DNA of 64,000 bases from Macropodus opercularis. Taxonomy: Eukaryota > Chordata > Actinopteri > Anabantiformes > Osphronemidae. The DNA is taken from the NCBI GenBank assembly GCA_030770545.1, contig CM061099.1, forward strand, positions 17,075,501-17,139,500, written 5' to 3'. The position numbers were made by a program, and so were the translations under genes. Below, piece after piece: positions 49,751 through 62,252 of this stretch (positions within the stretch are counted from its first letter, which is position 1; every line of letters begins with the position of its first letter). The notes under the pieces are model-generated. The model was not told the origin of the DNA and did no database searches. It saw only the letters and a list, made by a program, of their open reading frames with translations.

Positions 49751-50872
49751 TTGAGCAAAAGAAACCTGTGAAAAGACATCATAAAAGAGACAAAGAAGCT
49801 GAGATGTCAAAGTATAACCTTACTGATGAATTACTGCAGCACTGTGACTTAATTATGACTGCACAGGAAATACTGTTCATCCCTAGTAATGACCTCAATG
49901 GGCATCGATAAAAAGGCCTGATAAAGGCAAACTTCCTGTGCATGGATGGATAAATACAGCCTGAGTAATGAGACCCGGGCCGCCGAAGATGACAGTTCTG
50001 CTCTATATCATATGCTGCTCTGTGGTTCTGAGGTGGCAGTTGAGGGGCGGGGGCATTGAAACCTCAGTGTGAGCTCTTTTCTTCGCAGCAGGCTTTTAGA
50101 CACAATGGTTGTGTTCTCCAAGAGAAAATAAACCAAGATATCAGAGAGACAATAATAGGAAATACCATTTTCAGTCATCTGGTCCTTTCTGCACAACTCT
50201 CTGGTGCACTCTCAAGTGAAAAGCAGTTGCCTCTGTCATCCACATGCACGTATAACACATACAGGATATTGTACCTGAATGTGGTTCAGAACAGCACCAA
50301 ACACATAATAAAATAATATTGTATTTGGTTCATCCTTTACCTGCTTTTCTAATTAAGACTGTAATTGATAATAGCGTGGCTTGAGTTTTGTTCTAGGCTC
50401 ACCTGAAGCCAAAAGATGTTTGATTAAATGGCTGTTCACACTGTGAGAGATATACTGCATCATATTCATTGCTGATCTGCTTCATTTCATGGTTCACAGG
50501 CTTTACTGTCCTTTGGAGAAAAGGACCTGTTGAGGTTAGTACAGCAATGATTAGGAGGCCAAGAATCTAGTCGGAAGTAACAAGAAAATGTTGTGAAATG
50601 TATGTTTGACGATTCTTTTGTTTTATCATGTTATATCAAGAAATTGTGGGATAGGAGGATATGGAGAGAAGATATAGTGGGAAAATTATACCCAAGATGC
50701 TCTCAGTACATAGAAGGAGATGTCTGTTTGTTCTGCCTCCTTAATGTATTTTAGACCCTATTGGTGCTACAGCTACTCTATAAATTCACATTATGGCAAG
50801 AAACTCTCATTTAGCTAAACAGAAAAGTTAATCCACGATTACTTACAGAAATAAAGGTCAGCCAGTCTAAAA
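49751..50872. other. Intergenic, nothing recognised
   Basis: No exon or repeat family identified. Confidence 0.5.
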
Positions 50873-52207
50873 ATTCAATTCAATTGAATTAAACTTTATT
50901 TATATAGCGCCAATTCACATAATCAGTTATCTCAAGGCACCATACAAGTAATGTTTAAGACCTTATACAACTAGACCAAACAAATCCCACATAGAGCATG
51001 CTTTTAATTGTAGCCAGTTAATAAATTGTGCATTTTAGTAGCAACAGTGGAGGAAAAACTCCCTCTATAGAGAGAAAGAAACCTCCAGCAGACCCAGGCT
51101 CAATGTGGGCTCCCATCTGCCTTGACCGGTTGGGGTGAGGGGATAGAGAAGAGAGAAAACAACACAACAACAACAAAACAAGCAGCAACAGAACACAAGT
51201 AGGATGGTTGGACCAGCAACTGAACACTGGAGACACACGGCTCTGAGTCGGACAATAACTGTTGAAAATAGAGAGAGAGAAAGAAAGGGAGAAGCACAAC
51301 TAGGGGAGAAAAACAGACAACGTTAGTCACATGTGGACATGGAGGCATGTTAGTGGACAGAAGAAATAGAAAAACAGAGAAGCTCAGTGAATTAAGGACA
51401 TCCCCCAGCAGTCTAAGTCTATAGCATCTTAACTAAGAGATGGTTCAGAGTGACCAGAACCATCTTTAACTATAAGCTTTATCAAAAAGGAAGGTTTTAA
51501 GCCTAGTTTTAAAACTAGAGAGGGTGTCTGCTCCTCAAATCTGAACTGGAAGCTGATTCCACAGAAGAGGAGCTTGGTAGTTACAGGCTACTGCTTCCAG
51601 TTCTACATTTAGAAACTCTAGGAACAACAAGTAGAGCCGTACTCTGAGAACCAAGCGTTCTGAAGAGAGCATAAGGAGCTATGAGCTCTTTAAGATGGAG
51701 CTTTATTATGAAGAGCTTTGTAAGTGAGGAGAAGGATTTTGAATTCTATCCTAGATTTCACAGGAAGCCATTGCAGAGAACCTAATGTAGAGGAAATGTG
51801 GTCTCTCTTCCTAAGTCCAGTCAGACTCTGGCTGCACCATTTTGAATTAACTGGAGGCTTTTTAAAGAGTTATTGGGACAAACTATGAGTAGCGAGTTAC
51901 AGTAGTCCAGCCTAGAGGTAACAAATGCATCCTCTCTTAGAAATATTTCTATATAAAGATTTCTTTAATAAAAGATGTAAAGGAAAGATCTTGGTCAAAA
52001 ATGACACCAAGGGTCCTCACAGTAGAACCAGAAGGTAACGTTCTGTCATCCAGAGTAACAATCTGATTCACGAATGAGTCTCTATGGTTTTTAGCACCAA
52101 TTACAGTATAATAACCTCAGACTTATCTGAATTTAGTTGTAGGAAGTTATGGGACATCCAGGATTTGATATAATTTAAACAAGTTTGAAGTTTGACTAAT
52201 TGGTTTG
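50873..52207 (-). mobile_element. L2-clade LINE, 3' part (minus strand), split by an LTR
   Basis: Minus strand encodes TNQLVKLQTCLNYIKSWMSH then NFLQLNSDKSEVIIL, the block just after the RT catalytic motif, followed by the C-terminal region and 3' UTR ending at the ATTCAATTCAATT tail at 50873. Continues at 53109-53540 on the far side of the inserted LTR. Confidence 0.88.
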
Positions 52208-53108
52208 TGTGACGAAGCGCCTGCTTGTCACCGCCGAGGGAGCACCGACCTGACCGCACGCATTCACTCACCTCACCATAGGATCCGCCTCTTCTGTTTA
52301 GCCGCCGCGAGTGGGTGCACACGCTCGTACGACGGCACATGGACATTTTCATACATATACATTCAGGACAAACCACACACACACGCAGACGTTGCTATTG
52401 TTCCGTTTATTGTATTGTTTGTTTGTCTTACGTGCAGGGAGTAGTCGGACATCCACCTGGCGCTCGGGCAAACTGAGGGGTCGCGCGACGCTCGCTTATG
52501 ACGTCACAGCCGGCGTCGCGCCGGCGCAATGGGTTCGGAGTCCGGCGAAACCAAGTGTGTTATGTGTGGGGGTTTCTATTGTCTGGTTGGGAAGTGTCAG
52601 TGTGTATAAGTGTTACAGTCTGTGTCATATATGTATGTATGTTATTAGGGGGACTGTATAAACAGGGGCGCTGAATATTGTCCCACGGCCAGGGGAATTA
52701 AGGGTCTGAGGAAGTTAGGAGTCTTTGTCTACTTACCTGTGGTTTGGTTTCCTCCTATGAAGGGGTGGAGCCTGGGCTATAAGAAGGGTGGTCAGGCTTA
52801 CATATGGGGGAGAGTGGACTGGTGGATTGACAGAGCAAGATAGAGAGAGACAAAGTGTGCATTTGTGGTGCTGACCTTACATATGTATATTGGAGATATA
52901 CATGAGCTTTTGACAGCTCGTTTCTTTTGTTTGTTTTGTTCATTTGGACGTTTTGACCGTTGTGTGGAGTACTTTCACCCTGGACCTGCATTTTTGGCGC
53001 TGTTAATAAAATTACATCCTGCACTCAAGTGCTGTTGCGAGTGAAGCCATCATTCTTTCGACGAACGTTAACACGTCTGAGGTGAGCGGGTAGAGCTCAC
53101 GTCTCACA
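52208..53108 (+). mobile_element. Solo LTR, 901 bp, with 5-bp target-site duplication
   Basis: Begins TGTGACGAAG and ends CTCACGTCTCACA, giving the short terminal inversion TGTGA/TCACA. GTTTG occurs on both sides (52203-52207, 53109-53113). Inside are a TATAAG box at 52778-52783 and AATAAA at 53005-53010, the U3-R-U5 layout, with a CpG-rich U3. No internal gag-pol remains. A 5-bp duplication suits Ty3/gypsy or related elements. Orientation + from the TATA and poly(A) order. Confidence 0.9.
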
Positions 53109-53540
53109 GTTTGTTTCCTCTTCATAAACAAATATAACTGCAGGAAACATTCTATACATTTTTTATAGCATGTGTCCTAATACTATTACCAAGAGGAGAC
53201 ATGTACAGACTGAAAAGTATTGGCCCAAGCACAGAACCCTGTGGAATTTTTGTGCCGATGGAAGATTGATCATGAACAAATTAGAATATGTTCAACAGAT
53301 AAGACCATCCCAGTGTTTTGCCTTTAATCTCAATGCTATGTTCCAGCCTCTGCAATAGAATCTTGTGATCTATCGTATCAAATGCTGCACTAAGATCTAA
53401 CAGGACAAGTACAGTGAAAACTACCCTTTGGTCTGATGTGCTTAAAACTGAGATTTGTGTTTCTGACTGCACTACAGCACTTTGCAGTGACATGCCATCC
53501 CATCTGATATGAACTACTGTAGGAGGGATCGTCATTTGTT
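53109..53540 (-). mobile_element. L2-clade LINE reverse-transcriptase part (minus strand)
   Basis: Minus strand reads VLVLLDLSAAFDTIDHKILL then PQGSVLGPILFSLYMSPLGN, two classic RT blocks, and a damaged QLYL segment in which the YADD catalytic box has been lost. Joined to 50873-52207 before LTR insertion. Confidence 0.88.
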
Positions 53541-53689
53541 TTCCAACAGCAAAATGACCACCTTGAGCTTATTTAAGATTTGTTGAAGAGGAGAGTAGCA
53601 TCAAACTGGCCTCCATCACAAATTAGACACAAAATGTTTTAGGATATTATTATATGTGATTGGAATTAAGGTAACGTTTGGTTTTTGAA

Positions 53690-53990
53690 TTAAAACATTC
53701 ATTCTTTCATTCATCTTCTTCCGCTTTTCCCCGAAGGGGTCGCGGGCGTGGAGCCTATCCCAGCTGGCTTTTGGCGAGAGCAGGGTACACCCTGGACAGA
53801 TCGCCAGTCCATCGCAGGACACACAAGTCACAGTCATACACACACTCACACCTAAGGGCAATTTACGCATCTCTTCTGAATGACCTAACTGCATGTCTGT
53901 GGACTGTGGGAGGAAACCAGAGACCCTGGAGAAAACCCACGCAGACACGGGGAGAACATGCAAACTCCACACAGAAAGGCCCCCAGCTTG
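53690..53990 (+). mobile_element. Common teleost dispersed repeat (CCAGTCCATCGCAGG family)
   Basis: Contains ggagcctatcccagctggc, gggtacaccctggacagatc, gccagtccatcgcaggac and cacggggagaacatgcaaac, a very widespread fish repeat. Its 121-codon-class ORFs on both strands are by-products. A short related piece in the opposite sense is at 62165-62252. Confidence 0.75.
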
Positions 53991-54880
53991 AATTAAAACA
54001 CAGTAGCAAAATTAAAAAGTTGGCCATCTGACTGTAGATAAAGAATTCAGACTTCTTACAACGTGACAAGCTTTTTACCTGGACTCCAAGTCGTCAGCTT
54101 GTTACAGAAAATACTAATGTGTTTGTCAGTCTTACAGTCTTGCAAAGAGACTTACCACTCGACACTATCTGTCTAACCCTATCCATATTAGCCTTAAGGG
54201 CCATCTTCTACAGGAGTAAAAACAGTTTCTGTCTAGTATTCACAACTTTCTGTTATCTGCAGCGACTGTACATAGTCAATGATCTGCTCTCTTTTATATA
54301 TCACCAATTGTCCCTTTTGCCCCTGTCATACAGTAGTTACTACAGCCTCTAGGTGTTGCCAAATTACCACATACCAACAACAGTACAGACCTGTTGGTAG
54401 GTCATTACCCCAGAGAAGAAAATATCTTACTAACATTTTCTTTCTTCTACCAAGTGAGAAAGTGGAAAGTAAACAGAGCAACCTTTAACCTACTTGTAGT
54501 TTGATTTTTGAATAGGTGCACGTGCACGGCACAGAAACAATAGGACAGACATGTAGTGAGCTAAGTGTAAGTCATTACTTGTGAACTTGAGTCTCTTGAG
54601 GTTGTTAGATTCATCTATATCGTCTGTCTGCAGGAACATCTCTTTGATATCTAATGTGGCCTCTGTTGTTACACATCAAATCTGCAAAGTCACATAAGTT
54701 GTGAGCAGCAAATGGTTTTATACAGCTTTTTTCTACATGTGCAGCAGTGTTTCCTGACGCCTGTGGAATAACCAGAAATATTTTTAATTTGTCAGATGGG
54801 CTTTCTCAACAGCTGGTGACAGTTGGTGTATCACCAGTTGTTTGGCACAAGCGGCTAAAACGTCTGACTGTTGATCCAGC
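53991..54880. other. Intergenic upstream of promoter-like block
   Basis: AT-rich; nothing recognised. Confidence 0.5.
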
Positions 54881-54889
54881 GTTAACATC

Positions 54890-55200
54890 ACAGACTGCTT
54901 GGACATCCCGGCAGCAGCAGGAGGAGGAGGAAGTAGTGAGGAAGCAGAAGTGGTAGGAGGAGGGGGTCGGTTCCGCTCGGATGGACGGAGCAGTGAGGAG
55001 ACTGGTCTGTTGGATATGGAGCGGGTGGGGAGGAGAGAGAAACAAGACAGCGCCTCTCTCTTCCCTCTTCTCTTGCCTCAGTGTCGGGCGCGTGTGCGTG
55101 CGTCCCGCTCCAGCTTCCATCGCGGTTCTAGGAGGGAGGGAGGGAGAGAGAGATAGAGTGAGAAAGAGAGGGAGGCTTGACGCATCGGAGTGACTGAGTG
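54890..55200 (+). promoter_or_regulatory. Promoter-like CpG/purine-rich block
   Basis: Abrupt change from AT-rich DNA to GC-rich DNA with CpGs (ggggtcggttccgctcgg, gtcgggcgcgtgtgcgtgcg) and a GGGA/GAGA purine tract (55130-55185) with potential to form a G-quadruplex. No clear TATA box, as in many neural genes. TSS position cannot be read. Confidence 0.6.
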
Positions 55201-55563
55201 AGAGCACACGGATGCTTCACTTTCCAATATGCAACCTGCGAGACCCCACGCCATCAGCTACTTGTGCTACTGACAGTGAGAAAGAGAGACGCGGACCAGG
55301 ATGGAGACGCTGTAGGGGTGGTGTTGCTGAAAACAGCACAGCACTCGCGAGTGAGTGGTTTTCTGCCGCGCAACAGAAAGAGCAGCATCTTTGAGCGAAA
55401 GTCAGGCGGATATTTGTTTTTCTTTTCTTTTTTTTTTTTTGGTCCGGGAGCGTCGCCGCGCGTTTCGACGGTGATGTCTGTGTACAGAATTGCGCTTAGT
55501 GAAACAATACGGATTAACGTGAGGCTGTGAATTCCTCGAATATCCTTCCGTCTGAGAAAAAAG
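55200..55563 (+). other. Non-coding first exon of next + strand gene (5' limit unknown), possibly cntn4
   Basis: GC-rich transcript-like sequence ends in gagaaaaaag|gtaaggtgatgag, a near-consensus U1 donor at 55564. It holds an upstream ATG ORF (55212-55394, 60 codons) and a T-run at about 55428-55440. No signal peptide or Ig-domain coding start is present, so it is read as 5' UTR. The cntn4 suggestion is based only on the mammalian order CNTN6-CNTN4 on the same strand. Confidence 0.5.
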
Positions 55564-55837
55564 GTAAGGTGATGAGTCCCTTCTTTTTCATGTGGCGACT
55601 TTAACTTCATTAAGTTCCATCGCTATCAGCTCAGCAGCAGGAGCAACAATTAAAACTCCAGCTGCATCTTAACTTTTTTAGATTACTCTAAAACCTGGGG
55701 AGAGTATATGAGGAGAAACGCGAGAAGGGGGTCGCCTTCTCTGAATTTCAGCCTCTGCTGATCTCATTTGCATGCATGTACTTTGTTGTGGGACTATCAT
55801 GGTGGTAGGAAAGTAATCTGCGAGCTAGTGTGCACGT

Positions 55838-55838
55838 G

Positions 55839-55871
<33 letters not shown>
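55838..55871 (+). repeat. (TG)n microsatellite
   Basis: TG run with one GC interruption, close to the presumed first exon. Confidence 0.93.
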
Positions 55872-58800
55872 CAGATCAGTGCAGATGTTCAGTAATCCTT
55901 CGGCGTTGACCCTCCCTTAGATAATCCCTGTGGATTTTGATGATTATGCCGCCGTTGCTGCTGATGTTAGACCACCAGCCGCGGCCACGAGAATCCGTCT
56001 AGTCTTGGATACACCGGGATTAACGCAGGGAAGCCTGATCTCTGAGGCTAATACTGCATGTACCTACAGTGGGTGTTTCACACTGAGTCGTGATTAGAGC
56101 AATGTGCACCCACCATAATGTAGTTCGGTTAAAGTAACCTAAGTTATGTTAGTAACCTTGTTTAGGATGCTCATATGTGGAATCAGAACGAATCAGCCCT
56201 GATTCCACTCGCTGCTGTTCATCAGTGCATCTGTCATCATTAGATAGTCCTGGGTCAGGCTGATGGCAAAGTAAATGCCATATAAGCTATAACCTTTAAT
56301 ATGTTTAATAGATGTGAGCATCTGTGCAGTTTCAGTACATCTGATGTGGGAGCTTCTACTCACAGCCCTCACTCTAAGTGACAAGGAGATGGGATTCCAT
56401 TTTTGTTTGACTCGGGTCTATTGATGTCCAGGCCACGCGTGCTGTGGCCCATGTTGCTCACACCCAGCGTCGTTGGTCACCAGCACTTTATTGGTTTCAC
56501 ACACACCCAACAAGACTGTCTGATAGGTTTGAACATAAGTGTGGCATTAAAAAAAATATTGTGGATGGGTGCAGAGATGTGGCATTAAAATTTAATTGTG
56601 TGGTTTCTGCAGAAAGTATCAAAGAAATGTGTCATCAAGGTCATCTTTATTTCATGTCTCTCAAGGAAAAGAATCTCAAGGAACAACACTAAGGAAGAAT
56701 GTGTGTTTCTTCTTTTTATCACAGGATTTCAGCACTAGACAGTCTCGCCAACTTGGATATGGGGTGTTTAGGCTGTACAGCGGCAGTCTGAAAGACGGGG
56801 AGGGAGGTTACACCTTTTTAGCAGTTTTTACATACCGTTGGCAAACTCTCTTTACACCTGTAGTTTCTTCTCGGCCTATGACCCATCATTTTGCAGCACT
56901 ATGTACCCATGACCCCTTGATAACCAGTGCATGTCTGTAAATTTGGAGCAATGTCTGTTTTGTCACACTACAAAAACCTTAGAGGTCTGCAGAGGTGGAA
57001 ATACACAGCAGAGGTTATTCACCAGTCAGTCAATCAACAGCAAATGAACTGACTGCTACAGTGCTTTTGTAATCAGTAAATTGTTCAACATAAAAAAGGA
57101 CAAAATGTGACCATTTACAATTGTTGAGTGATTTGAAAGTGGACTTATTTTTGAATTATTGGCCCAACAAAACAAACACTTTTATTTGATCAGGTTTGAC
57201 TCTGGCAATAGCTAGAATTATTTAAAAAAACTTTGTGAGCAGAAACAAAAGTATGTTGAAAATATGTTATTAAAAATTGTGTTTTCATACAGTATGCCTA
57301 AAATCTACAACCCAGATATGTTAATTTTTTTATAAAAACTAAGAAAAAGAAAACTTGCATATTGTCACATTAACTGGAACAAAAAATTAATAAATAGTAC
57401 AAATTATTATAAGTGAAAATATTTATATCAATTTAAATTTAAAATGACATTTAAAATGTCAATATGTCACTTTCTGTATTAAATAATGTAAAATGTGGGA
57501 ATGTCTTTCACTTTTTTCAAATTTTTTAATACAAAATAATTCATATATAGTCCAAAGAGGGATAGTGTCCAGTCCAGCAGGGTTGTCTTTTGTGCTAAGT
57601 GACCAAAGTGACTATGGTTCAGTCAATATAAAGTAGAATTGAAATAATGCATGTGCTACTTAATAAGGACACATACAGTTGTTTCTTTGTATGCACCGAG
57701 CTGCATACAAAATCCTCCACCCACTTCTTTACTTCTAAGAGGAGGAGGAAATGCTGCCTAATTCTGTCAAAACAAGGTCATGAATGAACGTAATTTACAC
57801 AAAAATATGTCCTGTCGCCAGCATGTGATTGTGGACACACTGCTGTGAACTCGGGGCCCACAGCTGTCAGGAATAAGTACGCTCCTTGGTGTCTACCTAC
57901 TCCTATTTCTCAGTTCCTTTTTTAATATTCAGATTGTAGAAAAAGAAAGGCTTAGTGAGACAGCTCCATTTCCTGCTCTATTTATCTAGTCTCATTGATT
58001 CTGTAAATGCCCTATTTGTAATCCAATCATATTAGAATAATTTTCCTGCTTAAGCAGTGCTTTATGATGTTGTGTCACTTCCAGGCCTGTGGTTTCAAGG
58101 CACCGCAGTCCTTAGGGGCACATCTTCACAGAGCTTCTAAGCCAGCAACAATTCCTTATTCAAACATTGTTGCATATACTGCCTCTCCTTGGGAATGGTT
58201 TTAATTGAGTGCTTAATGAATGCAGCGCCACACAGCAACCAATTTCAGCACTGGGACGGCTGCATTAGTACAGGTTTTTACAGTACGTACAGTAAGGCCT
58301 GTGAACATTTTCTTTCTGCTCAGTCTCAGGATGTATGTTGATAATACACCTCCACTGGATGTGGATTCATTTTTACAAGAGAGCACATGTTCACAGTCGC
58401 ATTGTGCTCCAGTGGGTGTGGCTGTAGCTTGACAGCCATCTTTCCTCTCATAGTACAATATGAGCACTTAATAAAACTGCATTCCCCACCGAGCATTGCT
58501 ATTTTCTCTGTCTGATTCAAGATAAAAGGACTGAAAAGAGCAGGTGAGATAAATTAATACATTATCATAAATATACCATAAAAAGCCCTGTTGCTTTCTA
58601 TTGATATATATCAATAAAACACAAACTTTTAGGGTAGAATGATGAATGAAAAAGATATATGTACGCATTCGACTACAGCAATCATCAATTAATTTCATAT
58701 GTAATGATGCACTAGACTTGACATAAAACACTTTCATTCTAACTCTACAAAATCCTGCTTGTCAGGAGCTTAGTAAAGCATAGAAAAGGTTTTTGAACTA

Positions 58801-59387
58801 GACCGTCAGACTGAATTGAGCATTGTTTATCACAAGACGAAGATATTTTGATGTTTTCTGAGTGAAATAGTTAAATTGAGGTCATTTCTTAACTTCCACA
58901 GTGGTTATGCACATGTTTAGGTGTTTAGATTGGGTCATTGGTGATCAAAAGATATATTACATATTTTAAAACAGAATTTTAGCTGATATTGTTTATCTGG
59001 ATACAAAAAAAATGAAAACCTTTTTAAGCTAATATTTTTGTAAATGCCTTCCATGAATAGAGTGGAATCAGCTTAACACACTTTTTCTTTTAGTTTTACT
59101 TTAGTTCAGCTAACAGTTTTATTTCTGATATTTTCAGAATTCAGAAATTAACCTATTTAATCTTTAATCCATAAAGTGCAACTGTGAACATGCATACGTA
59201 GTGTGTTTTTCTTTCAGAATACAGAGTGGTCTGGGCTTTTTTGTTCAAGGGCAGTGTGCATGTTTTACCTTTATTTTGTTTTATATTAACTCTTTTATAC
59301 ACAGTTTCACACAATTCAGTTTTTATATTCACCTGGCGTAACACTAAAACTAATATTTAACACTTTTCTCAGGTATAAAGTATAAGT

Positions 59388-59403
59388 CTGTGTGTGTGTG
59401 TGG

Positions 59404-59466
<63 letters not shown>
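59388..59466 (+). repeat. Long interrupted (TG)n microsatellite
   Basis: About 38 TG units broken once by ggggg at 59402-59406. The minus-strand ORF there is a histidine-threonine run with no meaning. Confidence 0.95.
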
Positions 59467-59469
<3 letters not shown>

Positions 59470-60999
59470 GCCCTGCTGCCTTTCTAGAGAAACTATGTTT
59501 TCATCAGAGTTCGGTCTGAACATAAGCCCCACCTGGCCCCCTTGTCGAGTATAAATAAAGCTGGACGCTACGTAACCTCATTCTAGCTCATTGGTCTAGC
59601 TCAACCTCATTGGTTGGACAAGGTTACAATTGTCACAAACTGCACAGAGTTAGAAACTTACTTATATGTCAGACAACTGTATGAATTCTAAATGACTACC
59701 AATAGGCATAAAACTTTCAAAAAGCTCTTAGACATCAGGTATTACACCTTTAAATCAATGACTTACTAGAAAAGAGATTTTGAATATAAATAGTAAGACA
59801 CAGATTGGTTAACACGTACTGTAGCATGTACTGTTCATGTGCAATAGTAAAACATGTCCAGAAAACTGAGATGATGCAAAGTGCAAGTCATATTGTGCAG
59901 ATATTCGATGTGACACATTGCAGACAGGTCTGTTTAGCAGAGCATTTCAGGTGTCTCTGGTTTAGATAAATTAAAATCTATACACACTGATTCACATTGA
60001 CAATTACTTGGTTCGTCAATTTAAACACAGGGTGATAAGAAACAAAGTGCCAAACAGTGGTCATTTGTGGAATGTGTTTTGAATAACATCCGTTCAACAT
60101 TAATATTTTATTTCTTTCCTCCATAAAAGCACATGGTGGAATCTAGGTCTATATTTAGAGTTCTACACTACCCTGTCAAAAAATTGGACTTGAGTATTAT
60201 GTGGGTCCTCAGATTTATGAGTAAATTTAATGGTAGTACTATTACTTAGATAAGTAGATAAAGATAGAAAGTATACGGTGGATGCAATACCACCACTGTT
60301 ACCACTGTCAGCAACAAAAAGGTGTAAAAAAAGCTTCTATTCATGTCACTTGACAGCTGTAGTTTTTGTTCCCTATCAACAGATCGTTGGTTGTATGTTT
60401 TTAAACATTACTGTTTTAAATTGAAGGACAAACATGAAATTAATTCAGGGAATTTAAAATGTTGCTTTATTACGGTTTGTTTTACACGGTTGTTCTAAAA
60501 AACCAGAACTGTGTTGTTGACCAGTAGTCTATACGAGTGAGCATGTTCTAGTGTTTTGACAGGACTATTTTTGTTCGTTTTCTACCTTCTATCAGTGGAC
60601 TAATGCTTCAGATGTGGCAGGGAGATTGTGTATGGGAAAAGTCATTCTCCGGTTTCAACTGGGTTAATGTGCAGCTCTCATCAGCAGCAGTGTAGATTCA
60701 CAGGCAGGGAGTTAATTCACAGTGCGCAGGCTTGGCTTTACTACAGCCATAGCTGTACACACAACTTAAAAATACAAATATATATATATATGTATTTGAA
60801 CTATTTCTCAATAAAGGTGGTGCTCCTGTATGATTATCCTACTACAACAGACACCTGTTAGAATTCATCTGGAGCCATTAAATTCATTTCTAAAATGTTT
60901 TACTTGTTTATACTTTTATCATATTTGCTCAACAAAACAAGAAAATGAAAGCTGTGAAAGTTTAAACAGCAACATATTATGGAAGCTGAGCTAGACTAC

Positions 61000-61216
61000 C
61001 AATAGGATCGGTGGTTCAGTTCCTGGCTCTTGTGCCAAAGTGTCCTTGGGCAAGACAATGAACCCCAAGCTGCCCCTAGTGTGTCAGCCTAAGCTGCACA
61101 GCAGCTCTGCCACCAGTGTGTAAATATATGTGTGTTTGTGTGCACGAATGGGTGAATGACACGCAGTGTCAAAGCGCTTTGACTACCGATAGAAAAGTAC
61201 AGACCATTTACCATCA
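61000..61216 (+). mobile_element. tRNA-like SINE / common fish dispersed repeat
   Basis: B-box-like ggttcagttcc, then gtgtccttgggcaagacaat, gctctgccaccagtgtgtaa, gggtgaatgac, caaagcgctttgac and agtacagaccatttacc: the well-known order of a teleost dispersed repeat. The A-box side is degraded. Confidence 0.65.
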
Positions 61217-61754
61217 ATTTTGATTCAAACCATTCAGGATTCCAGCCTTTCAAATGTACAAGTACTGTAATAATCACTGTATCATTAATAGAAAAAAAAA
61301 ACATTATAGAAGCCAGATCACACCTGCAAGACACAGACGAACATCACTTTCCCCTGTAGAAGCAGCAGAAATGTTCTAACCCAGCATTTGTGATAGACTG
61401 ACATATTATCTGATGTCCACAGATTATATAATATTATATAACTTCTCTACCTCTGATATGAATATTTAGGGTCAATAATTTAGCAGCTCAATAATTCTTC
61501 AATAATTATTCCAAACAATAAAGTATGATGTACAGTTAGGCTGTATTAAAATGTAGCAGCTACCTTCAGGTTTAAGCTCCAACTATAGTATTTCTAATTT
61601 ATTTAGTTTAATTTAATGTGATTTAAGCTGTCAAGTTACTGATTTTAAATGTCTTATATTAAAACAATTAATAGAACTGTGTATATTAGATTTGTTTATC
61701 GGCATTCGAACAATAAGGACCTGTTTTGAATATTTATTAAATTCATTTCTGCTT

Positions 61755-61784
61755 TATTAATTATTATTATTATTATTATTAATA
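61755..61784 (+). repeat. (ATT)n microsatellite
   Basis: About eight to ten ATT units. Confidence 0.9.
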
Positions 61785-62164
61785 CTTGACATCTGACCCA
61801 TGTCCAGAACAATATAAAACCAGGAGGCGGTAATAATGTTGTCGCTGATCTGTGTAAATGCACTGTGAACTGTATTTTTTACTGTCTTTCATGCTGCACT
61901 TATCTTGGCAGTGTTTTCACAGCCGATCAAAGCACAGAGCACATTTGATTCTGTGTTATTTGTAGAGCATGTGAGAACAAACAGGTTTTATTAAAAGCAT
62001 TGCCTGCTTTGTTAGTGCATCATGGCCTGTTTGACTTGAAAGAGGGTTTTTTTTTTTCTTCCACGAAGCTGAGATTTTATCTAACATACCGTTGAATACA
62101 ACCGGTGAAACGCAGTGACAAAAAAAACCCCACTGCTCATAAGGTTGAACTGTCTCTTCAATCC

Positions 62165-62252
62165 TCTCGTCCGACTGACAGCTGGGATAAGCTCCAGCAT
62201 GCCCGTGATTTTTGCGAGGACAAAGCGAATGAAAATGAGTGAGTGAGCGACT
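62165..62252 (-). mobile_element. Tail of the CCAGTCCATCGCAGG-type dispersed repeat
   Basis: cagctgggataagctccagc, atgcccgtgatttttgcgag, then gaatgaaaatgagtgagtga correspond to the opposite-sense end of the repeat seen at 53690-53990. Confidence 0.6.

Noticed and set aside
54806..55207. 133-codon ORF on - over the promoter block
   Set aside because: Low-complexity Ser/Pro/Leu reading of a purine-rich tract.
55198..55530. 110-codon ORF on + in the presumed first exon
   Set aside because: It would start at GTG, not ATG, and reads through a T-run as a phenylalanine stretch; more likely 5' UTR.
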